A stretch of 64,000 nt of DNA, from the NCBI RefSeq assembly GCF_026126425.1, contig NZ_JAFMPW010000001.1, positions 558,001-622,000 of the forward strand. The letters run 5' to 3'. The DNA is from Muriicola sp. Z0-33 (GTDB lineage: Bacteria; Bacteroidota; Bacteroidia; Flavobacteriales; Flavobacteriaceae). A program made the translations under genes and the position numbers. Of this stretch, positions 44,087 through 51,112 are shown one piece after another. The notes under the pieces were generated by a model, which saw only the letters and a list, made by a program, of their open reading frames with translations, was not told where the DNA came from and did no database searches. The first letter of the stretch is position 1. Every line of letters starts with the position of its first letter.

Positions 44087-45054
44087 CCCATAATTAGTTT
44101 TCTGGCCTGTTGTAAAAGATAGTCTTTTTCATCTATAGAACGTTGCAGGGGCAACTGTGCAAGACCAATTAACCTTCTTATGATCTCAATTCCGGCAACT
44201 TTTTTAACAAGAGAGCGGTCTATATTACCAGAATATTTACCTAGAATATATTCCTGATCAGAGTATTCCATAGTTGCCATGATTGTATGTGCACACATCA
44301 CCCCTAAATCAAATTCTGCAAATCCCACAAAACTAAATTCCGGGTCAATAACATATACACTATCCTCCACAGTCATCCAACTTCCCGGATAGTAGTCCCC
44401 ATGGATCAATGTGTCTCCCGGGGACAGGTATTGCTGGCCCACTAAAGCCACAATTTCTTTAAGTGCCTTATCTGTTTTATACGGTTTTGATAGCGCCTGT
44501 AATCCAGGCTGAATTTCATCGAGCTGAAACCCGTTTTCTTCCAGAAAGGGGAGCTCAAAAATATGTTGGTAATTCAGCTGCCTCAATTCCAGGTTTAAGG
44601 GGAAATTTTCGGTAGGGCGAGCGCTGTGTATTTCAGTAACGATGCTTAATAGCTTGTCTAATACTCGCGACTCTATCTTTCTGGCAGCATATATTTGGGT
44701 CATATCATCTATATTGCCCAGGTCTTGCATCAGCAATAGGTAGTCCGGTGCTTCGTATCCATAAATTTCAGGAATATGGGAAGCAATGGCATCATTTTTT
44801 ACAGCATCATAGAATTGAAATTCTACGGCAATTCTATCTAATGGAGCAGGAATTTGTTGATATTTTTGAACAAACGGACGCGACTGTTTCAGTATAAATG
44901 AACGCTGGTTGGTAATAAGTCGTACCACAACATTCATATTACCTTCACCGGGTTTTTCCACACTAAGAATTTCTTCATTAGCTAAGAGCCATCCCCTTTT
45001 GTTCAGATAGTCCTGAAAATCAGAAATGGGGGTATCCAGATTAAAATTTATCAC
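44083..45054 (-). CDS. APH-fold phosphotransferase (small-molecule kinase)
   Basis: A 323-residue aminoglycoside-phosphotransferase-fold kinase. ATP lysine in RSFILKQSRPF, catalytic LIHGDYYPGSWM with the Asp base, and the metal-binding VIDPEFSFVGFAEFDLG (DPE in place of DFG-like DPD). The HGDYxPGSW form resembles methylthioribose-kinase-like members. It is the first gene of a two-gene unit with the ADP-ribosylglycohydrolase, suggesting phosphorylation of a ribosyl product. Substrate unproven. Confidence 0.8.
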   Translation of the reverse strand: MINFNLDTPISDFQDYLNKRGWLLANEEILSVEKPGEGNMNVVVRLITNQRSFILKQSRPFVQKYQQIPAPLDRIAVEFQFYDAVKNDAIASHIPEIYGYEAPDYLLLMQDLGNIDDMTQIYAARKIESRVLDKLLSIVTEIHSARPTENFPLNLELRQLNYQHIFELPFLEENGFQLDEIQPGLQALSKPYKTDKALKEIVALVGQQYLSPGDTLIHGDYYPGSWMTVEDSVYVIDPEFSFVGFAEFDLGVMCAHTIMATMEYSDQEYILGKYSGNIDRSLVKKVAGIEIIRRLIGLAQLPLQRSIDEKDYLLQQARKLIMG

Positions 45055-45179
45055 GACAATAGGCTTTAGGTGCCACTACAAGATAAAAATAATATGGTGG
45101 GAGTAATTTTTGAAATAGAATGCCGGTACTTCTTTAGATTACTTTGAATTAAAGGTTTTGAGACATTGAATAGAGTTCA

Positions 45180-45404
45180 TTAGGATGTCAGCGGTCTTCC
45201 TTTAAGTCGCTTCTCTATCTTTTGCTTCTTCTCGGTCAATCGTTTCATCAGATCCATAAGACTTGCATCTTTGGTCTTTTTGTAGATTTCGTTAATAGAC
45301 AAAATTAATCTTTTGGCTTCCCTGGATGCAGCTACCCTGTCACTGGTAGACATATGAGATAATGTTGTTTTCTCAAACTCCAAAGCTTCTTTAATTAATT
45401 CCAT
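45180..45404 (-). CDS. Small helical cytoplasmic protein, unknown
   Basis: A 74-residue protein, strongly helical and charged, with Leu/Ile spaced as in a helical bundle (ALEFEKTTLSHMSTSDRVAA, then RLTEKKQKIEKRLKGRP). No known domain. It sits alone between the kinase gene and a gene-poor stretch. Composition is like a real small protein rather than noise. Confidence 0.65.
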   Translation of the reverse strand: MELIKEALEFEKTTLSHMSTSDRVAASREAKRLILSINEIYKKTKDASLMDLMKRLTEKKQKIEKRLKGRPLTS

Positions 45405-45640
45405 GGTGTATTTTTATGTAAAGTTATTCTAAATAAGCTAAAAAGTCATAAACGTACAATAATTACTGTTTATGGACTAATCGAAAGAAACTATTTTGTG
45501 ATTTTTTTATGAAAAAAATCGGTAAAAGCTGCTAAAGGGGTAGAAGGGAGTGTAAAAAGTTGTTTAAAGATCGGCCATAGGGTAAGTTACGACCTTAGCA
45601 ATACTGGTAAACGAGCAAGGCTAAATAGTGGATATGATAT

Positions 45641-45677
45641 ATCCGCTGAACTTATTATATACTTAAGCTCAGCGGAT
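45641..45677. terminator. Hairpin downstream of the two small membrane ORFs
   Basis: ATCCGCTGA (45641-45649) pairs with TCAGCGGAT (45669-45677), a perfect 9-bp stem with a 19-nt loop. It lies 4 bp beyond the stop of the 32-residue minus-strand ORF, as expected for its terminator. On the plus strand it is followed by a short T run. Confidence 0.55.
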
Positions 45678-45681
45678 TTTA

Positions 45682-45780
45682 TTATAACTCAAATAATTTT
45701 GCCACTGTACAAACAAAGATGACCAGAATTAAACTGGCAATGGCAAATAAAAAGTCTCGGAATTCTCCTCTTATTTTCAT
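45682..45780 (-). CDS. Very small membrane protein (32 residues)
   Basis: An ATG at 45780 opens a 32-codon frame: a basic start (MKIRGEFRDF), one hydrophobic helix (LFAIASLILVIFVCTV) and a short tail AKLFEL. It lies 12 bp after another small membrane ORF on the same strand and 4 bp before a hairpin, so the two ORFs look like one transcription unit. Too short for statistical proof; the evidence is architecture and placement. Confidence 0.5.
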   Translation of the reverse strand: MKIRGEFRDFLFAIASLILVIFVCTVAKLFEL

Positions 45781-45792
45781 AATCAGTGGGTT

Positions 45793-45963
45793 TTAATCAA
45801 AAGCAAAACCTGTATATACTCTGAACACAAAGGCATAGAGTACCACAAGTAGCATCACGAAGCTAAACCAGGCAAACGCCCTGAAATAATTTCGAACCAG
45901 GTAGTTCCCAAGGTTTTTAAAAGCTTCCGCATAAATTTCTTTAAAAAGTAATATTGTTTTCAT
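45793..45963 (-). CDS. Small membrane protein (56 residues), DUF6747-like
   Basis: An ATG at 45963 opens a 56-residue protein. An amphipathic N-terminal part (LLFKEIYAEAFKNLGNYLV) is followed by one membrane helix (FAWFSFVMLLVVLYAFVF) and the tail YTGFAFD. From memory this resembles a small family conserved in Flavobacteriaceae (DUF6747-type); this was not checked. It stands between the 74-residue protein gene and the SnoaL gene, upstream of the 32-residue ORF. Confidence 0.65.
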   Translation of the reverse strand: MKTILLFKEIYAEAFKNLGNYLVRNYFRAFAWFSFVMLLVVLYAFVFRVYTGFAFD

Positions 45964-46244
45964 TAGTTAAATATTTCGGGGTTTATGAGTACAAAGTTGC
46001 ATGCTTATGGAATATCGAGGTGAAAATTTCGATATGGAATAGGAAAAGTATCGATGAAATGCATCTTGGCTGTCTTTCCCCGTGATTTTAGGGACTTAAT
46101 CGATGTACGGTATTATGCCTGCATTAGATAATCGGGCAATATTCAGGATAAGCGGGTCTTTTTATTGAAAAAACAAGGGAGCTGGTATAAAAAGGGGGTA
46201 TTTCAGAGTATTTGCACTGAAAAATTGGGTTCATTTCAAAGTAT

Positions 46245-46289
46245 AATTACCGGATAACAAGGCATATAGCGCCTCATTATCCGGTAATT
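46245..46289 (-). terminator. Strong hairpin downstream of the SnoaL-like gene
   Basis: Perfect 13-bp arms AATTACCGGATAA (46245-46257) and TTATCCGGTAATT (46277-46289), with an extra inner AGGC/GCCT pairing. It lies 34 bp beyond the stop of the minus-strand SnoaL-like gene. The remainder of 45964-46323 contains no gene that I can support. Confidence 0.6.
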
Positions 46290-46323
46290 GATCAATACTG
46301 TTAGTAAAAATAAGCTGGCTGGG

Positions 46324-46734
46324 CTAGCTACTGGCGTGTACCCCCATTACTTCCTGAAGCGCAGCAGTATTTACATATTGCTGAAACTTGGTCACCTTTC
46401 CGTCACTTAAATGCCAGATATGACATACCTGGGTGTCCTGCGACTTGCCAGTGGCCTTAAAAGTGCCGGAATACCGTCCTTCTACCACTACTGTATCTCC
46501 GGCATCATAAAACAAATTCGGATGTACTTCAAAACCGTCCCATTCTTCTGCTAAACGTGCAAAGAGTTGATTTAATACTCCATCCGGACCAATAATAGCT
46601 TCCCCACTGGGCATATAAGGGTTTCCTTCGGCTTCATGCCATTTAATTTCAGGATCCATAGCACCTAATACGGCAGGTACGTCACCCCGTCCAAATGCCG
46701 CGTAGGCATTCTTAATTACATCTACATTACTCAT
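46324..46734 (-). CDS. SnoaL-like (NTF2-fold) protein
   Basis: A 136-residue NTF2-superfamily protein. NAYAAFGRGDVPAVLGAMDPEIKWHE is the typical N-terminal helix and strand, then VVEGRYSGTFKATGKS and HIWHLSDGKVTKFQQYVN. Family members include small isomerases, hydrolases and dimeric scaffolds; the substrate cannot be read from sequence. Single gene at the border of the repeat-rich stretch. Confidence 0.87.
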   Translation of the reverse strand: MSNVDVIKNAYAAFGRGDVPAVLGAMDPEIKWHEAEGNPYMPSGEAIIGPDGVLNQLFARLAEEWDGFEVHPNLFYDAGDTVVVEGRYSGTFKATGKSQDTQVCHIWHLSDGKVTKFQQYVNTAALQEVMGVHASS

Positions 46735-46922
46735 AGAGTTGGTTGTTTAAAGGTTAATTATTATATGATACGCCAGGTACTTATAGCCTAAGGAGAAATT
46801 TAGCATTCCACAGGCGACTAAAACCGGGCAAATGACGAGGGAATTATTGATTTATAAGGTACTATAAATATTATGTATTACAAAATACTGTAGTTGTTCA
46901 TATGCGCCGATCATTACTTACA

Positions 46923-46950
46923 ACTTACTACTTACTACTTACTACTTACT
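46923..46950. repeat. Tandem repeat, ACTTACT x 4
   Basis: Four perfect head-to-tail copies of the 7-mer ACTTACT, with degenerate copies before and CACTGTT-type repeats after. It opens the 522-bp non-coding stretch 46735-47256, in which I find only repeats and no supported gene. Confidence 0.85.
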
Positions 46951-46974
46951 GCATACTGTTCACTGTTTACTGAT

Positions 46975-47166
46975 CACTGTTCACTTTCTCCAGCCGCATC
47001 ATCTCGCATTGTTTATTGCTAATTGTTTACTGTTAATTGAAAAAGCCAGGAGATACCTCGCTTCCCATTGTTTATTGATTATTGTTTACTGTTAATTGAA
47101 CCAGCTCGGTGTTCCTTTGACTCCCCGGCTGCAAACCTGCCTGCCGGCAGGCAGGTACAAAAAACC
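46975..47166. repeat. Dispersed repeat block, copy A
   Basis: A 55-bp segment (46975-47029) is identical to 48657-48711, and 47097-47166 is nearly identical to 48720-48790 with only a few differences. Copy A carries an extra internal duplication: CATTGTTTATTG...ACTGTTAATTGA occurs twice (47008-47040 and 47068-47099). The two blocks bracket the orphan gene and RAYT. Confidence 0.85.
47135..47156. repeat. 22-bp perfect palindrome in block A
   Basis: The core CCTGCCTGCCGGCAGGCAGG, with one more base pair on each side (A...T), is fully self-complementary. The identical sequence is at 48759-48780. In translation it gives the LPAGRQV string seen in spurious short ORFs. Confidence 0.9.
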
Positions 47167-47256
47167 TTTTTAATTCTGCTCTAATGCATTCGGATCCTAC
47201 AAGCATTACTTCTAGATAATACCATATCAATTTACGAGGTGAAATAATTATTTAAA

Positions 47257-47754
47257 TTATTGAAAAAAATTATTCTCTTGACTAAAAGTTATGTCAATTT
47301 TATTGATTTCTTTTTTATTTAGAATCTGCACATAGAAAGAGTTACTAGCCCACACAATAAAAAGCGGATTTTCTTCAAAACCACACTCAACTAGGCGTCC
47401 TTTTGATTCCGTAATTTGGTTTGATTTTTCAGTGATTACTTCCTCTCTAAATGTTTCCTCACCGCGCTTATAAAGTAAATCAGGCTTACCATATCTATCA
47501 ACCATTTGCTTATAAAATGAAACGTCTAAGAGACCTTCGAGTTGAAAAGAGACTGATTCAATGCCATCATTTTTTTTGGTTGTAATCACTATACTTTTTA
47601 GGGGCCTGGAACAAAATGCGTCCCTAAGTCCAATTAAAGTATGCATTTTACCTCCCCCTTCAATTTCGGTAGTGTATAATATGTCCTCTTTTTGAAGATC
47701 ACTAATTCGCTTACCAATAAATACCTCCATTTCGGAATTTTGTGTATTAAACAA
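47257..47754 (-). CDS. Orphan hypothetical protein inside the repeat region
   Basis: A 165-residue soluble protein without signal peptide or recognisable domain. It has alternating beta-like and charged segments (KSIVITTKKNDGIESVSFQL, FYKQMVDRYGKPDLLYK, FIVWASNSFYVQILNKKE). A Met eight residues in (EVFIGKR) is an alternative start. It is flanked by repeat block A and by a REP copy. Its AT content looks higher than the flanking core genes by eye, which fits recent acquisition. Confidence 0.6.
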   Translation of the reverse strand: MFNTQNSEMEVFIGKRISDLQKEDILYTTEIEGGGKMHTLIGLRDAFCSRPLKSIVITTKKNDGIESVSFQLEGLLDVSFYKQMVDRYGKPDLLYKRGEETFREEVITEKSNQITESKGRLVECGFEENPLFIVWASNSFYVQILNKKEINKIDITFSQENNFFQ

Positions 47755-47913
47755 AATAACAATAATATTCCTAACATGATTACCTACAATCTTTTCTATC
47801 CCAACTTAAATCTACTACATATGGAGATAAATATCACATTGGAAATGGAGGATCTTTCTGTACTCCTCCAATATTCCTCATTCCAAGTCGAATATCTTGT
47901 TCCCAACACCAGA

Positions 47914-47938
47914 TAGCGCGGATTTATAATCCGTGCTA
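47914..47938. repeat. REP palindrome directly downstream of the RAYT gene
   Basis: TAGCGCGGATT (47914-47924), loop TAT, AATCCGTGCTA (47928-47938): an 11-bp imperfect stem with one G-T type mismatch. It ends 4 bp from the RAYT stop codon. Similar elements precede the RAYT start. Confidence 0.85.
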
Positions 47939-47942
47939 ACGC

Positions 47943-48497
47943 TCACGCAATAAATAAAACCGCAATGTCCAATTCATTTTCCAATTCCGCATAATTTCTA
48001 GCCGAACTAAAAATGTAATCTTCAGGACGTGCGACTATTTTTTCAATAACCGGATTGTTGTGAATGTAATTAATTTTTTGTTTTATAAACCAATTAGACC
48101 TGGCAATCTCAGCGTGGTAACCGATCTGCCAAACTTTGTAAACTTGATTTCTTTTTAAATGCGAACAAGCCCTTTTAAAGTGATTCAACATCCACTCTCT
48201 TCGGCTCTCCGGATATCCAATAATATTTTCTATAATCTTCTTTGAAGTGTATTTTTTAAAATCGCGAATAATATCAGACAATAACTGGCCATCCTTTGCT
48301 TTACATAGTAAGTGAATATGGCTAGTCATAATACAATAGGCATAAATTTCCAGTCTTCTTTCTTTTTGGCAGTATTTAAGACTATTTATCAAAAGGTATT
48401 TTTGTCTAAGTCTAGTGAAAACATCTATCCAATCTGTCGTGCTTATTGTAATAAAGTATAGCACATCTGGCATTGTAGCTTTGTATTTGGTAGACAT
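47943..48497 (-). mobile_element. REP-associated tyrosine transposase (RAYT, IS200-like HUH fold)
   Basis: A 184-residue Y1-type transposase. The HUH metal site is in CIMTSHIHLLCKA. The downstream part has VWQIGYHAEI, whose Tyr is a candidate catalytic residue, and KINYIHNNPVIEKIVARPEDYIFSSARNY, the conserved YIHxNPV tail of RAYTs. Such enzymes nick REP palindromes and are thought to disperse them. The gene is bracketed by matching REPs (47914-47938 and 48561-48649), which supports the assignment. It appears intact. Confidence 0.9.
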
Positions 48498-48550
48498 AGG
48501 TATACCAAATTAACAAGACCTAGTGCAATGTCATTGCAGTTTCTAGTTGA

Positions 48551-48652
48551 ATGTTTAGTATAGCACGGATTGCAAATCCGCGCTATCTGGGATGTTTAGT
48601 ATAGCACGGATTGCAAATCCGCGCTATCTGGGATTGCAAATCCGCGCTATCT
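48551..48652. repeat. REP array upstream of RAYT: 41-bp unit, two full copies plus a truncated third
   Basis: Units at 48551-48591 and 48592-48632 are identical; a third, 48633-48652, retains only the 3' half. Each full unit contains TAGCACGGATT-GCA-AATCCGCGCTA (48561-48585 and 48602-48626). The G/A asymmetry within the stem is the mirror of the downstream REP. The stretch 48498-48902 holds these repeats, block B and hairpins, and no supported gene. Confidence 0.9.
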
Positions 48653-48656
48653 AGTT

Positions 48657-48790
48657 CACTGTTCACTTTCTCCAGCCGCATCATCTCGCATTGTTTATTG
48701 CTAATTGTTTAATGATTATTGAACAAGCTCGGTGTTCCTTTGACTCCCCCTGCTGCAAACCTGCCTGCCGGCAGGCAGGTACAAAAACCC
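48657..48790. repeat. Dispersed repeat block, copy B
   Basis: Second copy of the block at 46975-47166, lacking the internal duplication. It includes the same 22-bp palindrome at 48759-48780. Confidence 0.85.
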
Positions 48791-48806
48791 ACCGCTTGCA
48801 GCGGTG
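48790..48806. terminator. Hairpin with flanking A and T runs
   Basis: CACCGCT-TGC-AGCGGTG, a 7-bp perfect stem with a 3-nt loop, preceded by AAAAACC and followed by CTTTTT. Could act as a terminator in either direction. A further weaker stem, TTCCCCG (48816-48822) with CGGGGAA (48854-48860), follows. Confidence 0.5.
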
Positions 48807-48862
48807 CTTTTTATATTCCCCGCCCCTTTAGAAAAGCAAGCTTTACACGGTGTCGGGGAATA

Positions 48863-48892
48863 AAAAACCCGTTCTGTACAGAACGGGTTTTT
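48863..48892 (-). terminator. Terminator of tRNA-Phe
   Basis: A 30-bp perfect palindrome with GC core AACCCGTTCTG/CAGAACGGGTT and A/T-run flanks, 10 bp downstream of the minus-strand tRNA. As RNA it forms a stable hairpin followed by U residues. Confidence 0.85.
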
Positions 48893-48902
48893 GTGCTTGA
48901 TG

Positions 48903-48975
<73 letters not shown>

Positions 48976-49046
48976 ATCCTCTTGAAAGAGGGGGCAAATA
49001 TAATTTCAAATTTAGGAACTACAAACAAAAAAGGGAAAAAAGGCTG

Positions 49047-49073
49047 TTGTTTTTTTACAATTATTGATCTTTG
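49047..49073 (+). promoter_or_regulatory. Promoter of the coaX envelope operon
   Basis: TTG at 49047-49049, 16-bp spacer, GATCTTTG at 49066-49073 (one mismatch from TAnnTTTG), 4 bp before the coaX ATG. The best two-box promoter match in the window, and again close to the start codon. Confidence 0.45.
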
Positions 49074-49077
49074 TACT

Positions 49078-49806
49078 ATGAACCTTATTATCGATGTGGG
49101 TAACACTTTGCTGAAGATCGCAGTCTTCGACAAATCGCGTATGATCTTTATCGAAAAAAAGGCAATTAACGATTTTCCCGAAAGTGTTAAAACCTTATTG
49201 CACAAATATCCCAACATAAAAAGGGCTATAGTATCTAATGTGGGGCAATTAAAGAAAAAAGACCTGGATGTACTCACTATTTTTTGTGATGTCCATCAAC
49301 TGAGTCATAAATCCCGGGTACCTTTTAAAAATTACTACGCTACCGCAAATACCCTCGGAGTGGATAGAATAGCACTTGCAACTGCAGCGTTTTACTTTAA
49401 CCCCAATGGCAATACCCTGGTGATTGACGCAGGGAGTTGTATTACCTACGATATTATAAATGATAGTGGAGAATATCTGGGAGGTGCTATTTCTCCTGGA
49501 ATGGACATGAGATATAAGGCCCTGCACAATCAAACTTCGCGGCTTCCATTGCTGCAATCTTCGGACTTATTAGATTTAATTGGAAATTCTACTGAGGGGA
49601 GTATACACAGTGGCGTAGTTAATGGTATCTGCCAGGAGATAGACGGCATCATTAATCAATACAAATCAAGATTCGAAGATTTAACAGTTATTTTAACAGG
49701 CGGGGATGCTCAATTTTTGTCTAAACGACTAAAAAATACCATATTTGCGCATTCTAATTTTCTCCTGGAAGGCTTGAATTATTTGCTGGAATACAACAAA
49801 CGCTAG
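49078..49806 (+). CDS. coaX: Type III pantothenate kinase
   Basis: A 242-residue ASKHA-fold kinase that phosphorylates pantothenate, the first committed step to coenzyme A. The N-terminal phosphate loop is IDVGNTLLKIAVFD, followed by LGVDRIALATAAFY and the VIDAGSCITYD strand. An in-frame start at 48982 lies near the tRNA and would add 32 odd residues; ATG 49078 gives the family N-terminus. It ends directly before the next ATG, starting an envelope operon. Confidence 0.94.
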   Translation: MNLIIDVGNTLLKIAVFDKSRMIFIEKKAINDFPESVKTLLHKYPNIKRAIVSNVGQLKKKDLDVLTIFCDVHQLSHKSRVPFKNYYATANTLGVDRIALATAAFYFNPNGNTLVIDAGSCITYDIINDSGEYLGGAISPGMDMRYKALHNQTSRLPLLQSSDLLDLIGNSTEGSIHSGVVNGICQEIDGIINQYKSRFEDLTVILTGGDAQFLSKRLKNTIFAHSNFLLEGLNYLLEYNKR

Positions 49807-51072
49807 ATGGTAAAAAAAATCCTGATTGTTTTTCTTTGTCTCATCGCTTACGGGGCAAATGCTCAGAACGGTACAGTTTCCCCATATTCATTTTTTGGAA
49901 TCGGAGACCTGAGGTCTGCCGGAACTATAGAAAACCAAATGATGGGGGGGTTAAGTATGTATACAGATAGTATTCATCTCAACCTTAGAAACCCGGCCGC
50001 TTATGGCAAACTTAGACTAACGGTTTATTCTGTTGGTTTGTCGCATAAAGAAATTCGCTTAAATAGCTTTACAGATGAGGAGAAAAGTAGCGTTTCCAAT
50101 GTGGAGTACCTTTCTCTTGGCTTTCCAATTAGTCCTAAAATGGCAGCGGGCTTTGGTTTAAAACCATACTCTTCAGTAGGTTATAACCTGTTATCGGAAA
50201 GTTTAAACAGCAACCAGGCAACCGTACTCAATCAGTATAGTGGAGATGGGGGGCTTAACCAGGCGTATTTCTCACTTGGTGTTGAGCTAGCCACCAATCT
50301 ACATCTGGGGGCAACTGCAAACTTTAATTTCGGTACACTCACCAATAGAAGAGTGCAAAGCGTAGAAGGGGTTCAATTTGGAACCATTGATCGGCGAGAG
50401 TCTAAAATTAATGGTTTTGATTTCAATTATGGAGCTACATATACACCCACTTTTAATGATAAGTATACCCTCTTTACTTCTGTTACAGTGAATACCCAGG
50501 TAAATCTTACTTCTGAGAATACTCAGAGCATAGGATCATTTTCACTGAACACTGGTGCGGATATTGAGGTCATAGATGTGGACCTGGCAGCACAGGGTCT
50601 TAGAAATACAGAATTAAAAATACCGACCAGGACAACTCTTGGTCTGGGATTTGGAGAAGATAAAAAGTGGTTTCTTGGAGCGGAATACGGATTCCAGGCA
50701 CTGAGTTCTTTTACCAACGATTTTGTGGATGTGGAAAATATTAGCTATCAGGATGCAAGTAGTATTGCAATAGGGGCATACTTTGTACCGGATTATTCTT
50801 CGTTCGCCAATTATTTAAGAAGAGTAACCTACAGAGCCGGGGTTAGAATGGAGAATACTGGCATGATAGTGAACAACACAGAGATTAATGACTTTGGCAT
50901 AACTTTTGGACTTGGATTACCATTGGGCGGAAGTTTCTCTAATTTGAATCTTGGTTTTGAACTGGGATCGAGAGGAACAACCACCGCTGATTTAATTCGG
51001 GAAAACTACCTGAAAGTGAATATAGGACTGTCTTTAAACGATAGATGGTTTAGAAAAAGGCAAATAGATTAA
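49807..51072 (+). CDS. Outer-membrane beta-barrel protein, unknown
   Basis: A 421-residue protein with a signal peptide (YGANAQ) and many amphipathic strands. NGTVSPYSFFGIGDLRSAGT and LNLRNPAAYGKL resemble the N-terminal region of FadL/OmpP1-like and PorV-like barrels, and strands such as FGITFGLGLPLGG and LGFELGSRG end the barrel. Function is unassigned. It starts directly after the coaX stop, so the operon is tight. Confidence 0.8.
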   Translation: MVKKILIVFLCLIAYGANAQNGTVSPYSFFGIGDLRSAGTIENQMMGGLSMYTDSIHLNLRNPAAYGKLRLTVYSVGLSHKEIRLNSFTDEEKSSVSNVEYLSLGFPISPKMAAGFGLKPYSSVGYNLLSESLNSNQATVLNQYSGDGGLNQAYFSLGVELATNLHLGATANFNFGTLTNRRVQSVEGVQFGTIDRRESKINGFDFNYGATYTPTFNDKYTLFTSVTVNTQVNLTSENTQSIGSFSLNTGADIEVIDVDLAAQGLRNTELKIPTRTTLGLGFGEDKKWFLGAEYGFQALSSFTNDFVDVENISYQDASSIAIGAYFVPDYSSFANYLRRVTYRAGVRMENTGMIVNNTEINDFGITFGLGLPLGGSFSNLNLGFELGSRGTTTADLIRENYLKVNIGLSLNDRWFRKRQID

Positions 51073-51112
51073 TAAAAATTTAGTACATTAACCGCTTTAA
51101 ACAATTTATAAA

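Noticed and set aside
45520-45640. Short plus-strand frame starting ATGAAAAAAATCGG
   Set aside because: It stops after eight codons and has no regulated gene downstream on that strand.
47692-47916. Plus-strand ORF of 74 residues
   Set aside because: It overlaps the start of the orphan gene and runs into the REP; no recognisable composition or signal.
48551-48652. Possible CRISPR array
   Set aside because: Units are contiguous 41-bp copies with internal palindromes and no unique spacers; no cas genes. REP array fits better.
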